From the NCBI GenBank assembly GCA_963763755.1, contig CAVXQE010000012.1:868001-932000 (forward strand): DNA of 64,000 nucleotides, written 5' to 3'. Shown here in pieces: positions 44,150-52,720 of the stretch. Below the pieces are notes generated by a model. It ran no database searches, was not told the origin of the DNA, and saw only the letters and a program-made list of their open reading frames with translations. Position 1 is the first letter of the stretch, and each line of letters starts with the position of its first letter. This DNA comes from Gaiellasilicea sp963763755 (GTDB lineage: Bacteria > Actinomycetota > Thermoleophilia > Gaiellales > Gaiellaceae). A program made the translations under genes and the position numbers.

Positions 44150-45553
44150 TTACCCGCCGTTCACCTGCGAACGCTGGTGCGCGAGGTAGTCCAGGAGATC
44201 GGATCGCGTCAGGATCGCGGTCGGCCGGCCTGCCGCCGCGACGACGACCGCGGCGTTCGGGCCTGACAGGTCGGCGAAGACCTGATCGAGCGAGTCGCCG
44301 ACGTCAACCGTTGCGAGCGGAGGCTGCATCAGGGCGGCCACGTCCTCGTTCAGCGCGTCCGGGTTCTTGAAGACGCGATCGAGCACACCTCGTTCCTGCA
44401 GCGAGCCCACCACATCGGCGAGCGAGTCGGTGTCGCCGTCGCGCACGACCGGAAGCTGTGAGATCGAGTAGCGCTGCATCAACTCGATCGCCTGCCCGAC
44501 CTTGGCGTGCGACTCGATCGTGACCAGATCCGGCACCTCGTGCTCCTCGCCGCGCTTGAAGCGAAGCACCTGGTCGATCGTCGGCGTCGGCGTGCGGCGC
44601 TCGAGGAAGCCGTACTGGAGCATCCAGTTGTCGTCGTAGAACTTCGAGAGGTACGAGCGACCGGAGTCGGGAAGCAGCGTCAGGATCGTCGCCTCCGGCC
44701 CGAGCCCCTTCGCCACTTCCAGCGCCGCCCAGATGGTCGTCCCGGCAGAGCCGCCGGCGAGGATCCCCTCCTCCCGCGCCAGCCGCCGCGCGGTCACGAA
44801 CGAGTCGCGATCCGAGACGCGCACCCAGCGGTCGACGACGTCGCGCGACATCGTCACCGGCCACGTGTCCTTGCCGATCCCCTCGACGAGATAGGGATGC
44901 GTGTCCTCGGAGGTGTAGATCGAGCCCTCCGGGTCGGCGCCGACGATCAGGAGGTCCGGGTTCTGCTCCTTCAGATAGCGACCCGCGCCGGAGATCGTTC
45001 CGCCCGTGCCGACGGAGATCACGACGGCGTCGATCTCGCCGCCGGTCTGCCTCCAGATCTCCGGGCCGGTCGTCTCGTAGTGCGCCTCCGGGTTCGACAT
45101 GTTCGAGTACTGGTCGGGCTTGTAGCCGCCCGGAATCTCCTCGGCGAGCCGGTCGGACACGGAGTAGTAGCTCTCGGGTGAGTCGTGCTCGACCGCGGTC
45201 GGTGTGATCACGACTTCGGCGCCGTAGGCGCGCAGCATCGCGATCTTCTCCTGGCTCATCTTGTCCGGCATGACGAAGATGCAGCGGTAGCCGCGGGCGG
45301 CTGCGGCAATCGCCAGCCCGACGCCGGTGTTGCCGGAGGTCGGCTCGACGATCGTCCCGCCCGGCTTGAGCTTCCCCTCGCGCTCCGCGGCCTCGATCAT
45401 CGCCATCCCGATCCGGTCCTTGTTCGAGCCGCCGGGGTTCAGGTACTCGAGCTTTGCGAGCAGCGTCGGCTGCACGTCGCGGGCGATCCGGTCGAGGCGG
45501 ACGATGGGCGTCTCGCCGACGAGGTTGAGTAGGGTCGGATACTCGCGGGCCAT
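44150..45553 (-). CDS. cbs: Cystathionine beta-synthase
   Basis: Condenses serine and homocysteine (or releases sulfide) with PLP. The PLP lysine is in NPGGSNKDRIG near residue 42, the phosphate loop in EPTSGNTGVGLA, and the sulfur-side motif in GTGGTISGAGRYLKEQNP. From about residue 335 come two C-terminal CBS domains (LVTIESHAKVGQAIELMQRYSISQLPV and a second near RPTAILTRSDLLDYL), as in the longer bacterial and eukaryotic form. No CysE or MetB is adjacent. The ATG at 45553 gives MAREYPTLLNLVGETPIVRL. TAGGCT lies 10 nt upstream. Confidence 0.93.
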   Translation of the reverse strand: MAREYPTLLNLVGETPIVRLDRIARDVQPTLLAKLEYLNPGGSNKDRIGMAMIEAAEREGKLKPGGTIVEPTSGNTGVGLAIAAAARGYRCIFVMPDKMSQEKIAMLRAYGAEVVITPTAVEHDSPESYYSVSDRLAEEIPGGYKPDQYSNMSNPEAHYETTGPEIWRQTGGEIDAVVISVGTGGTISGAGRYLKEQNPDLLIVGADPEGSIYTSEDTHPYLVEGIGKDTWPVTMSRDVVDRWVRVSDRDSFVTARRLAREEGILAGGSAGTTIWAALEVAKGLGPEATILTLLPDSGRSYLSKFYDDNWMLQYGFLERRTPTPTIDQVLRFKRGEEHEVPDLVTIESHAKVGQAIELMQRYSISQLPVVRDGDTDSLADVVGSLQERGVLDRVFKNPDALNEDVAALMQPPLATVDVGDSLDQVFADLSGPNAAVVVAAAGRPTAILTRSDLLDYLAHQRSQVNGG

Positions 45554-45599
45554 GACGCGCGCAAGCCTACCGCCAGCGCAATCGCCGAAAGGAGCTTCC

Positions 45600-46148
45600 G
45601 TGGCGTTCATCGAGTCGATCGACGACACCGACGCGGGGCCTCAGAGGAACATGAGGAGCGTCTTCGCCCACCGGCCCGCCGTGTACGCCGCGTGGCGTCA
45701 GCTCCTCGGTGCGATCACCGCGGAGATGGACGAGCGGCGGTACGAGCTCGTGACGCTGGCGGCGGCCGGCAGCCTGCGCTCGAGCTACTGCTCGCTGGCA
45801 CACGGCCAGGTGCTGCTCGAGCGTCACGTCTCGGAGGCCGAGCTGCTGACGCTGGCGCTGGATCCCGACTCCGCGCCGCTCACCGCTGTCGAGTCCGCTG
45901 CGATGCGGTTCGCTCGCCGGGTCGTCGAGGACGCGACGTCCATCTCGGCAGAGGACGTCGCCGAGCTGCGGGACCTCGGCCTCTCCGATCCGGAGATCTT
46001 CGACATCGCGGCCGCAGCGGCCGCCCGCTGCTTCTTCAGCAAGACGCTCGACGCGCTCGGCGTTCAGCCCGACGCGGAGTACGCGTCGCTCTCGCCGGAG
46101 CTACGGAGGGCGCTGGTCACGGGCAGGCCGATCGACGACTCGCACTAG
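45600..46148 (+). CDS. Carboxymuconolactone decarboxylase/AhpD-like protein
   Basis: A 182-residue helical protein. The AhpD motif is kept in the form SLRSSYCSLAHGQVLLERHVSEAELL: the second cysteine and the histidine are present, but the first Cys of C-x-x-C is serine. This fits the peroxidase-related branch, in which one cysteine acts alone or with a partner. AESAAMRFARRVVEDATSISAEDVAELRDLGLSDPEIFDIA is typical of the family. RBS AAAGGAGC before GTG 45600. It is divergent from the cystathionine beta-synthase gene. Confidence 0.83.
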   Translation: MAFIESIDDTDAGPQRNMRSVFAHRPAVYAAWRQLLGAITAEMDERRYELVTLAAAGSLRSSYCSLAHGQVLLERHVSEAELLTLALDPDSAPLTAVESAAMRFARRVVEDATSISAEDVAELRDLGLSDPEIFDIAAAAAARCFFSKTLDALGVQPDAEYASLSPELRRALVTGRPIDDSH

Positions 46149-46241
46149 CGTCGAAGCCCCTTCTTGCATCTTCCGTGCAGGCGTTGGAGGGTCCTGCTTG
46201 AACAACGTCCCCAACCATCTGAACGAAAGGACGAACCACCG

Positions 46242-46784
46242 ATGCCCAATCTCTCCACACTCTCACGTGGAACTCAACTCCTCGTAGGGGCCGGGCTGCT
46301 GCTCCTGATCGACACGTTCCTGGACTGGCAGAGCGTCGATGTCGGCCCGTTCTCGGTCGGGGAGAACGCGTGGAGCGGCTTCTGGGGCGTCATCATGGGC
46401 CTCGCGCTGATCGCACTGCTGGCGTTGGTCATCGCACGCGTCTTCGACGTGCAGCTGCCGGCCGGGCTTCCGGAAGGCGGGATCATTGTCGGGCTCGGCG
46501 TGCTCATCTTCGTCTTCGCGCTGCTCAAGAACCTCATCGACGACTACTCCTCGCTCTGGAGCTACATCGGCGTCCTGCTCGCCGCCGGCGTGGCCTACGG
46601 TGCCTGGCTCCGCAACCAGGAGACCGGCGACTCCGTCGAGTCGCTGGGCGCCTCGACGCCGGCCGCGCAGACCGCGTCGACCTCACCCGCGGCGCCCGCT
46701 CCCAGCGAGCCGATTGCCCCGACGCCCCCACCACCCGCCGCCCCGCCGGCCGATGACGAGGCGCACGAAACCAGCGGGGCCTAG
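46242..46784 (+). CDS. Four-helix membrane protein with proline-rich tail
   Basis: A 180-residue membrane protein of unknown function: TQLLVGAGLLLLIDTFLDWQSV, FWGVIMGLALIALLALVIARV, GIIVGLGVLIFVFALLKNLI and LWSYIGVLLAAGVAYGAWL are the helices. The tail is rich in Ala, Pro, Ser and Thr, ending APPADDEAHETSGA. RBS is AAAGGA. It has the layout seen in small actinobacterial membrane proteins near the carboxymuconolactone genes but no named domain. It converges on purH. Confidence 0.7.
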   Translation: MPNLSTLSRGTQLLVGAGLLLLIDTFLDWQSVDVGPFSVGENAWSGFWGVIMGLALIALLALVIARVFDVQLPAGLPEGGIIVGLGVLIFVFALLKNLIDDYSSLWSYIGVLLAAGVAYGAWLRNQETGDSVESLGASTPAAQTASTSPAAPAPSEPIAPTPPPPAAPPADDEAHETSGA

Positions 46785-46795
46785 CTCGACCTAGC

Positions 46796-48328
46796 TCAAT
46801 GACGGAAGTGCCGGCGCCCGGTGAAGACCATCGAGGCGCCGGCGCCTTCCACCGCGGCGACGACGTCCGAGTCCCGCTTCGAGCCGCCCGGTTGGATCAG
46901 CGCTGACACCCCTGCGTCGAGGGCGAGTCTCGGCCCGTCGGGGAAGGGGAAGAACGCGTCCGAGGCGAGCACCGCGCCGTCGAGCGAGTGCCCAAGGTCG
47001 GTCGCCTTCTCGACGGCGAGCCGGACGGCGTCGACACGGCTCATCTGACCAGCCCCGATCCCGATCGTCTGCAGGTCCCTGGCGATCACGATCGCATTCG
47101 ACGCCACGTGCTTGCACACCCGCCAGGCGAAGAGCAGGTCCCCCCAGGTCGTCTCGGAGGGCTGCCCGACCATGACTTGCATCCCTTCACGGTCGGCGAC
47201 ATCCCAGTCGCGGTCCTGGACGAGCAAGCCCCCGAGCACGCGCTTGTAGTCGCGCTCCGAGGCCTCGACCGAGCGTCGCTCCATGTCGTTCAGAATGCGA
47301 ATCGACTGCTTCTGAACGAGGGCTTCGACCGCCACCTCGTCGTAGCCGGGAGCGAACAGCACCTCGACGAACTGCTCGGCCAGCCGTTCGCCCAGCGCCG
47401 CGCTGACGGGCCGGTTGAGAACGACGACGCCGCCGTAGGCGGAAATCGGGTCGGCCGCGAGGGCACTGTCGTAGGCCTCCTCGATCGAAGCGCCGACGGC
47501 GACTCCGCACGGGTTCGCGTGCTTGACGATCACGCAGGCCGGGAGCGTGAACTCGCGCACGGTCATGCGCGCCGCGTTCAGGTCGTTCAGGTTGTTGAAC
47601 GAGAGCTCGCGGCCGTGCAGCTGCTCGACGCGTGCCAGCAGGTGGGTCCGCGCACCGCGCTCCGAGTAGTACGCCGCCCCCTGGTGGGGGTTCTCGCCGT
47701 AGGCCAGGTCCAGCGCCTTCTCGAACACCGGCGTGAAGACGGGTGGGAATGCCTCGCGTCCCGCGAACCAGCCTGCGATCGCTGCCTCGTACGCCGCCGA
47801 GGTCGAAAACGCCGTCGCCGCGAGCCGGCGACGCGTCTCCTGCGAGATCGCGCCCGACTCACGAAGCTCGCCGAGCACGAGCTCGTAGTCGGCCGGCCGG
47901 CACACCGGCGTGACGTGCGCGAAGTTCTTGGCGGCGCCGCGCAGCATCGACGGCCCGCCGACGTCGATCATCTCGACGGCTTCCTCCTCCCGCACGCCGT
48001 GCTCGCGCGCGACCTGCTCGAACGGATACAGGTTCACGCAGACGAGATCGAAGGTCGGAATGCCATGCGCGTCGAGAGCAGCGAGGTCTCCGGCCACTTC
48101 CCGGCGCGCCAGGATGCCGGCGTGGATGTTCGGGTGGAGCGTCTTCACGCGTCCGCCGAGCATCTCCGGAAACTGGGTCACGCTCTCGACGGGCGTCACG
48201 CCGAGCCCGAGCTCCTCGATGTAGACGGCGGTTCCCCCGCTGGCGACGAGCTCCCAGCCGAGCGTGTCGAGCCCCTTCACGAAGCCGTCGAGACCCGTCT
48301 TGTCCCAGACGGAGATCAGTGCACGCAT
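46796..48328 (-). CDS. purH: Bifunctional AICAR transformylase/IMP cyclohydrolase
   Basis: The last two steps to IMP. The N-terminal IMP cyclohydrolase has ISVWDKTGLDGFV, VASGGTAVYIEELG and GGRVKTLHPNIHAGIL; the C-terminal transformylase has VIVKHANPCGVAVG with the conserved lysine and histidine, GENPHQGAAYYSE and ALIQPGGSKRDSDVVAAV. The 510 residues match. It starts at ATG 48328, overlapping purN by 13 nt, in the order purM-purN-purH. Confidence 0.97.
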   Translation of the reverse strand: MRALISVWDKTGLDGFVKGLDTLGWELVASGGTAVYIEELGLGVTPVESVTQFPEMLGGRVKTLHPNIHAGILARREVAGDLAALDAHGIPTFDLVCVNLYPFEQVAREHGVREEEAVEMIDVGGPSMLRGAAKNFAHVTPVCRPADYELVLGELRESGAISQETRRRLAATAFSTSAAYEAAIAGWFAGREAFPPVFTPVFEKALDLAYGENPHQGAAYYSERGARTHLLARVEQLHGRELSFNNLNDLNAARMTVREFTLPACVIVKHANPCGVAVGASIEEAYDSALAADPISAYGGVVVLNRPVSAALGERLAEQFVEVLFAPGYDEVAVEALVQKQSIRILNDMERRSVEASERDYKRVLGGLLVQDRDWDVADREGMQVMVGQPSETTWGDLLFAWRVCKHVASNAIVIARDLQTIGIGAGQMSRVDAVRLAVEKATDLGHSLDGAVLASDAFFPFPDGPRLALDAGVSALIQPGGSKRDSDVVAAVEGAGASMVFTGRRHFRH

Positions 48329-48849
48329 AGCTCTCTCACCACCTCGGGCAGCAACCGGTGCTCGATCGCCTGGATCCGCTCGGTGAGCGTGTCGCGCGGC
48401 TCGACCGGTAGGGGCTCCTGGCGGATGACGTCGCCGGTGTCCAGGCCCTCGTCGACGAGGTGCACGGTCACCCCGGTCGTCTCGACACCTGCCTCCAGCG
48501 CGTCGTCGATCGCTCGCGCTCCCGGGAACTCCGGCAGCAGCGACGGATGCACGTTGACGATCCGTCCCGGGTAGCGATCGAGAAACGCGGGAGTGAGAAG
48601 ATGCATGTAGCCCGCGCAGACAACGAGGTCGACGCCCTGCGAGGCGAGCCAGGCGGCCATGGCCTCGTCGCGCTCGTCCCGGGAGCCATACGAGTCGAGC
48701 TCGAAGACCTCGGCCGCGATCCCGGCCCGCTCTGCCCGCGCGAGCGCCCGGGCACCCGCCCGGTTGGAGGCGACCGCCCGAACCGGCAAGCCGGCGTCGA
48801 CGAGCGCCTGTAGGTTCGTACCCTCGCCGCTCACGAGCACGCCGATCAC
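48316..48849 (-). CDS. purN: Phosphoribosylglycinamide formyltransferase
   Basis: Transfers the formyl group of 10-formyl-THF to GAR. The 177-residue protein has GVLVSGEGTNLQALVDAG, then VNVHPSLLPEFPG with the catalytic histidine and VTVHLVDEGLDTGDVIRQE with the aspartate. The GTG at 48849 overlaps the purM stop by 4 nt (GTGA); the end overlaps purH by 13 nt. Confidence 0.95.
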   Translation of the reverse strand: MIGVLVSGEGTNLQALVDAGLPVRAVASNRAGARALARAERAGIAAEVFELDSYGSRDERDEAMAAWLASQGVDLVVCAGYMHLLTPAFLDRYPGRIVNVHPSLLPEFPGARAIDDALEAGVETTGVTVHLVDEGLDTGDVIRQEPLPVEPRDTLTERIQAIEHRLLPEVVRELCVH

Positions 48850-49745
48850 GATTCGACGATCCTTCCGATCACCAGGTCGTCGCCCGGCTCCGGCACGACG
48901 GCGCAGTAGCCGATGCCGAGGTTGAACACCCGGCGCGCCTCGTCTTCCTCGACGTGGCCGGCGAGCCAGGCGAACACCGGCGGGCGCTCCCAGGCGTCCC
49001 AGTCGAGGTCGGCGCGCAGCCCGTCCGGCACGACACGGCTCAGATTGCCTTCGATCCCGCCGCCCGTGACGTGAGCGAAGGCGTGGGCGGTCCCGCGCAG
49101 GCGCCGGACGTCGTCGAGATAGAGCCTCGTCGCCGCCAGCAGATCCGGCCCGTCGTAGTCCTCGACCTCCAGCACCGACCGGACGAGCGTGAACCCGTTG
49201 GCGTGAATGCCCGCCGAGGGCAGGCCGATCACGTAGTCGCCCGCGCGCACGGCCGAGCCGTCGATCAGCCGGTCGCGCTCGACGATGCCGACGCATGTGG
49301 CCGCGAAGTCGAGCTCGTCCTCGCGGTAGACACCCGGCAACTCAGCGGTCTCGCCGCCGATCAGCGCCACTCCCGCAGCCCGGCAGACCTCGGCCGCACC
49401 CTCGACGAGCTCTGCGACCTGCTCGAGGTCGACATGGTTCGCAGCCACGTAGTCGAGCAGGATCAGCGGGTCGGCGCCGCAGGTGATCACGTCGTTGATG
49501 CAGTGCGCGGCCATGTCGGCGCCGCATGCGCGCAGCGCTCCTCGGTGGCGGGCGACCATCGGCTTCGTCCCGATCGAGTCCGTCGACGCAGCCAGTAGCC
49601 GATGCTCGTCCAGCGGGTGGAGACCGGCGAACGCTCCGAAGCCGCGCGCGCCCGTGGACTCGGCGGCTGCTCGCAGCCGCTCGACGATCCCTTCGGCGGT
49701 TGCGAGCGAGACCCCGGCGGCAGCGTACGTCCGGTCTTCGCTCAC
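48846..49745 (-). CDS. purM: Phosphoribosylformylglycinamidine cyclo-ligase
   Basis: Closes the imidazole ring to form AIR with ATP. The 299-residue protein has AASTDSIGTKPMVARHRG, HCINDVITCGADPLILLDYVA, GGETAELPGVY and HVTGGGIEGNLSRVVPDG, all typical for the PurM fold. It is shorter than the common 340 residues because the N-terminal strand and part of the C-terminal domain are trimmed. GTG start with TAGAGT 6 nt upstream. It leads purM-purN-purH. Confidence 0.94.
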   Translation of the reverse strand: MSEDRTYAAAGVSLATAEGIVERLRAAAESTGARGFGAFAGLHPLDEHRLLAASTDSIGTKPMVARHRGALRACGADMAAHCINDVITCGADPLILLDYVAANHVDLEQVAELVEGAAEVCRAAGVALIGGETAELPGVYREDELDFAATCVGIVERDRLIDGSAVRAGDYVIGLPSAGIHANGFTLVRSVLEVEDYDGPDLLAATRLYLDDVRRLRGTAHAFAHVTGGGIEGNLSRVVPDGLRADLDWDAWERPPVFAWLAGHVEEDEARRVFNLGIGYCAVVPEPGDDLVIGRIVES

Positions 49746-49751
49746 AGCGTC

Positions 49752-49757
49752 ACTCTA
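49752..49757 (-). promoter_or_regulatory. purM leaderless -10
   Basis: TAGAGT on the minus strand, 6 nt before the GTG of purM. It drives purM-purN-purH. Confidence 0.45.
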
Positions 49758-49788
49758 CGAGGTCGGGCGGAGCGACCGGGCGGGACGG

Positions 49789-50400
49789 CTAGACGAGCAG
49801 CTCGGCCTGGAGCTGTGGACGGCCCTGCGGCCCGCCGGGAAAGAAGCGGACGATCGAGTCGCCGACATACACGTTCGTTCCGTCTCGCTCCGAATCGAGC
49901 AGCTCGGCCAGCACCGCTGCCTTCGCGTCGGGGTTGTCCGCGAGCAGGTGCAGCTCCCCCAGCATCAGCTCGCTACTCGCGGCGAGCACATCGTCGAGCC
50001 ACTCACGCGGCGGGTGCACCTCGAGCCGGAAACCGGCGTTCGTCGCGATGAACGTTCGCCGGCCACCGTGCGACTGGATCCGCAGCTCGCGCTCCACGGC
50101 GCGATCGATCAGGTCGGCGAACTCCTCCTCGTCGAGCGCAAGCCCGAAGTGATCGACGCGCGGAAGCTCCCACTGGCCCGGCTGGACGACGACGTTCACC
50201 GCCCCTCGCTCGAGCTCCGACAGGCGCAGCTTGAAGCCCATCTTGTCGAGCTCCTCCCACGAGATCCCGGCCTCGAACGACTGGTACTCCTCGCCGATCC
50301 GGCCGTGTCGTGCGACGAGGCCGAACGCGAGCTTGCCGACGTACCGCGCCTCGACCTGGCGCACCCGGCTCGTGACGAGGTGGTAGTGGAACAACTTCAC
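49789..50400 (-). CDS. Unknown protein, VOC-like in part
   Basis: A 203-residue soluble protein. The middle (RVDHFGLALDEEEFADLIDRAVERELRIQSHGG, then FIATNAGFRLEVHPPREWLDDVL) has the strand-helix pattern of a vicinal-oxygen-chelate domain with a histidine and a glutamate in the usual places. The N-terminus (MKLFHYHLVTSRVRQVEARYVGKLAFGLVARHG) is unlike other VOC proteins. I do not recognise the family. GTG start with TAGGAT 7 nt upstream, divergent from CtaG. Confidence 0.65.
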   Translation of the reverse strand: MKLFHYHLVTSRVRQVEARYVGKLAFGLVARHGRIGEEYQSFEAGISWEELDKMGFKLRLSELERGAVNVVVQPGQWELPRVDHFGLALDEEEFADLIDRAVERELRIQSHGGRRTFIATNAGFRLEVHPPREWLDDVLAASSELMLGELHLLADNPDAKAAVLAELLDSERDGTNVYVGDSIVRFFPGGPQGRPQLQAELLV

Positions 50401-50407
50401 GGGCGTG

Positions 50408-50417
50408 ATCCTAGAGT
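50408..50417. promoter_or_regulatory. Overlapping divergent -10 elements
   Basis: ATCCTAGAGT holds TAGGAT on the minus strand (50408-50413), 7 nt before the GTG at 50400, and TAGAGT on the plus strand (50412-50417), 6 nt before the GTG at 50424. The two hexamers share two base pairs. Confidence 0.5.
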
Positions 50418-50423
50418 GGTCGT

Positions 50424-51272
50424 GTGCTGACCGACTGGACTCTCGACCCGCTCCAGCTCGCGCCCGTCCTGCTCGCGGCGGTCGCGTACGCGATGCGGGC
50501 TCGCACGCTGCGCCGGCGCGGGACCCCGATGGCCGGCTACCGGATCTTCCTCTTCGCGCTGGGGATCGTGCTGCTCCTGGTCGCGTTCGCCTCCCCCATC
50601 GCCGCGATCGGCGAGGAGGAGCTCTTCAGCTTTCACATGCTCCAGCACGTCCTGATCGGAGACCTCGCACCGCTCTGCCTGCTCGCAGGCCTCTCGGGGC
50701 CGATGCTGCGGCCGCTGCTCGCGTTCCGGACCGTCGAGCGCCTGCGGGTGCTCGCCAACCCGATCGTCGCCCTGCCGATCTGGGCGACGAATCTCTATCT
50801 CTGGCACGTGCCGTTCCTCTACGAGGCGGCGGTCCGGCACTCGTCGGTCCATGCGTTGGAGCACGCGAGCTTCTTCACGGCCGGCCTGATCATGTGGTTG
50901 CCCGTGCTCGAGACGCTGCCCGCCCCCGAGTGGTTCGGTACCGGCCCGAAGCTCGCCTACATCGCCTGCGTCCGCGTCGTGGAGACGGTGCTCGGAAACG
51001 TCTTCGTCTGGTCCGGCACGGTCTTCTACGGCATCTACGCGCGCGGCGACGAGCTCTGGGGCGTTTCACCACTCCAGGATCAGGGCCTGGCGGGGGCCGT
51101 GATGATGATCGAGGGCTCGATCGTCACGATCGTCGCGCTCGCGTGGCTCTTTCTGCGCCTGGCGCAGGAAGGCGAGGTGCGCCAGGAGCTGCTCGAACGC
51201 GGCCTCGATCCCCGCGCCGTGCAGCGGGCCGTCCGCTACGGCCGGGCGCAGGAGCTGGCCGGCCGGCGCTGA
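50424..51272 (+). CDS. CtaG-family cytochrome c oxidase assembly protein
   Basis: A 282-residue membrane protein with about seven helices. FSFHMLQHVLIGDLAPLCLLAG and LWHVPFLYEAAVRHSSVHALEHASFFTAGLIMWLPVLE contain the histidine pairs of the caa3_CtaG family, which helps insert copper into cytochrome oxidase. GDELWGVSPLQDQGLAGAVMMIEGS is also family-typical. GTG start with TAGAGT 6 nt upstream, so leaderless. No oxidase gene is in the window. Confidence 0.9.
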   Translation: MLTDWTLDPLQLAPVLLAAVAYAMRARTLRRRGTPMAGYRIFLFALGIVLLLVAFASPIAAIGEEELFSFHMLQHVLIGDLAPLCLLAGLSGPMLRPLLAFRTVERLRVLANPIVALPIWATNLYLWHVPFLYEAAVRHSSVHALEHASFFTAGLIMWLPVLETLPAPEWFGTGPKLAYIACVRVVETVLGNVFVWSGTVFYGIYARGDELWGVSPLQDQGLAGAVMMIEGSIVTIVALAWLFLRLAQEGEVRQELLERGLDPRAVQRAVRYGRAQELAGRR

Positions 51273-51285
51273 ACACGAACCTTCA

Positions 51286-51714
51286 GTGCGCTCGAGCGGC
51301 GTCCATCACGTCGACCTGGTCGTCTCGTCGATCGAGCGCAGCCTGCCGTTCTACCGCGAGCTGCTGGCGCCGCTCGGCTATCACCGGATCGGGGAGGTCG
51401 AGGGCGAGCGAGGCGAGACGATCTGGTATCTCGCCGGCCCGGGCAGCGCGATCGGGCTGCGCCAGGCGCAGGCAGAGTCGGATGAGGGTCACGACGGGAT
51501 CGACCGCTACCGGGTCGGACTGCACCATCTGGCTCTCGAGGCTGTGTCGCGCTCGGTCGTCGACGAGCGCCACGACTGGCTCATCTCGATGGGGGCGACG
51601 ATCGAATCATCGCCGAGCGAGTACAGCTACATCCCCGGGTACTACGCGGTCTTCTTCTACGACCCGGACGGGATCAAGCTCGAGATCGTCCACGTGCCGG
51701 GGTTGGCCGCGTAG
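51286..51714 (+). CDS. VOC-family protein (glyoxalase/dioxygenase fold)
   Basis: A 142-residue single VOC domain: HHVDLVVSSIERSLPFYRELLAPLGYHRI, HHLALEAVSRSVVDERHDWL and YYAVFFYDPDGIKLEIVHVPG give two histidines and the glutamate expected for metal binding. GTG start 13 nt after the CtaG stop, so probably the same transcript. Reaction unknown. Its 3' end overlaps a convergent DUF1508-like gene by 58 nt. Confidence 0.83.
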   Translation: MRSSGVHHVDLVVSSIERSLPFYRELLAPLGYHRIGEVEGERGETIWYLAGPGSAIGLRQAQAESDEGHDGIDRYRVGLHHLALEAVSRSVVDERHDWLISMGATIESSPSEYSYIPGYYAVFFYDPDGIKLEIVHVPGLAA

Positions 51715-51887
51715 GGCTCCTCGAAGGTGACGGACGCCGCCGGGCCCTCGACCTTCAGCTCTGCAACCGCGCGCAGGCAGTCGGTGCGGCTCGCGTAGAG
51801 CGTCGAGATGGCCGCCGTTCCGCCGCTCTCGCCGACCGCGGCCCACCACCACTGACCCGCATCGTCGTGGCGTATCACGATCCGCAT
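51657..51887 (-). CDS. DUF1508/YegP-like small protein
   Basis: A 76-residue protein: MRIVIRHDDAGQWWWAAVGESGGTAAISTLYASRTDCLRAVAELK resembles the DUF1508 (YegP) fold, found in small stress-linked proteins. The last 15 residues are read antisense to the VOC gene, so the true end could be earlier in the strain. Function unknown. Confidence 0.5.
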   Translation of the reverse strand: MRIVIRHDDAGQWWWAAVGESGGTAAISTLYASRTDCLRAVAELKVEGPAASVTFEEPYAANPGTWTISSLIPSGS

Positions 51888-51933
51888 ACGTAAATGATCG
51901 GCAACGGACCGGACGGATACGACCCCCGAAAGT

Positions 51934-52263
51934 TTAGGACCGAGGATCGGTCCCGGCGGCGATCTCCGCGGCTTCGCCGCGTTTCCGGACCACGAGCCAG
52001 TTCTCCGTGCCGCGAACGACATCTTCGATCTCCGCGCGCTCGTGACCCGGAATGACGACGAATTGCGTCTCAACCGCCCGCACAGCCTCATATTCCCCCA
52101 CGCTGAGCTCGATCCCGGCCGTGCAGTCCTCGTTCCCGCACTCGCACACGACGTTGAGCTGTCCCTCGTGCCCCTGCCAGGTGCCCGCCTGTTCCTCGAG
52201 CCGCTCGTTCAGCGCCCGGAACCGCACCTCGTTCTCCGCCACGTGCCGCTCGCGCGATTGCAC
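51934..52263 (-). CDS. Small cysteine-rich protein of unknown function
   Basis: A 109-residue protein. The segment NVVCECGNEDCTAGIELSVGEYEAVR holds three cysteines in a C-x-C-x4-C pattern, which could bind zinc; FVVIPGHERAEIEDVVRG and NWLVVRKRGEAAEIA follow. The same layout is familiar from hypothetical proteins of Thermoleophilia, but no function is known to me. GTG at 52263 with TAGAGT 7 nt upstream; the in-frame ATG further up would overlap the divergent gene. Divergent from the anti-sigma-type ATPase gene. Confidence 0.68.
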   Translation of the reverse strand: MQSRERHVAENEVRFRALNERLEEQAGTWQGHEGQLNVVCECGNEDCTAGIELSVGEYEAVRAVETQFVVIPGHERAEIEDVVRGTENWLVVRKRGEAAEIAAGTDPRS

Positions 52264-52270
52264 GATTCCG

Positions 52271-52276
52271 ACTCTA
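52271..52276 (-). promoter_or_regulatory. Leaderless -10 of the cysteine-rich gene
   Basis: TAGAGT on the minus strand, 7 nt before the GTG at 52263. Confidence 0.45.
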
Positions 52277-52315
52277 AACCGATAGAGAATTCGCAGCCTG
52301 GGTAAAGCGTGCGGC

Positions 52316-52714
52316 ATGGCCGCCGGACTCGACCGAGGACGACTCGAGCTGTATCTCCCCGCGCTGGACCGGGCCGTGGCGCAGGCACGCGCCGCTGTCG
52401 ACCGGCTGGAGACTCTCGATTCCCATCCGGACGCACGGTTCGCCGTGCGCCTGCTGGTCAGCGAGCTGTTCACGAACGCGGTGAAGTACGGGCGACCGCG
52501 TGACGCGCGGGTGCGCGTGTCGCTGGAGATCGACGAGACCCACGTTCGCGGCGAGATCGCCGACCACGGCCGCGGCTTCGTGGAAGGCCACGTCCCGATG
52601 CCCGGTCAGGATGCCGAGTCGGGACGGGGGCTCGCCTTCCTGGACGCGATCGCCGATCGCTGGGGCGTGATCCGCAACGGCGAGCACTGCGTCTGGTTCG
52701 AGCTCGACCTCTAG
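52316..52714 (+). CDS. HATPase domain protein (anti-sigma factor/serine kinase type)
   Basis: A 132-residue GHKL ATPase domain alone, as in RsbW-like anti-sigma kinases. The N-box is LFTNAVKYGRP near residue 45, the G1 box DHGRGF and the G2 box ESGRGLAFLDAI. It would bind ATP and phosphorylate an anti-sigma-factor antagonist or hold a sigma factor. No STAS or sigma gene is nearby. Divergent from the cysteine-rich gene, followed 6 nt later by the phosphotransferase gene. Confidence 0.85.
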   Translation: MAAGLDRGRLELYLPALDRAVAQARAAVDRLETLDSHPDARFAVRLLVSELFTNAVKYGRPRDARVRVSLEIDETHVRGEIADHGRGFVEGHVPMPGQDAESGRGLAFLDAIADRWGVIRNGEHCVWFELDL

Positions 52715-52720
52715 CCGGCA

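Noticed and set aside
46782..46801. Direct repeat CCTAGCTC twice at the end of the membrane protein gene
   Set aside because: Too short and without symmetry; no role suggested beyond chance.
50041..50070. GAACGTTC near 50049 as a second LexA box
   Set aside because: The spacing between the half-sites is wrong (no CGAAC-N4-GTTCG), and it is inside a coding sequence.
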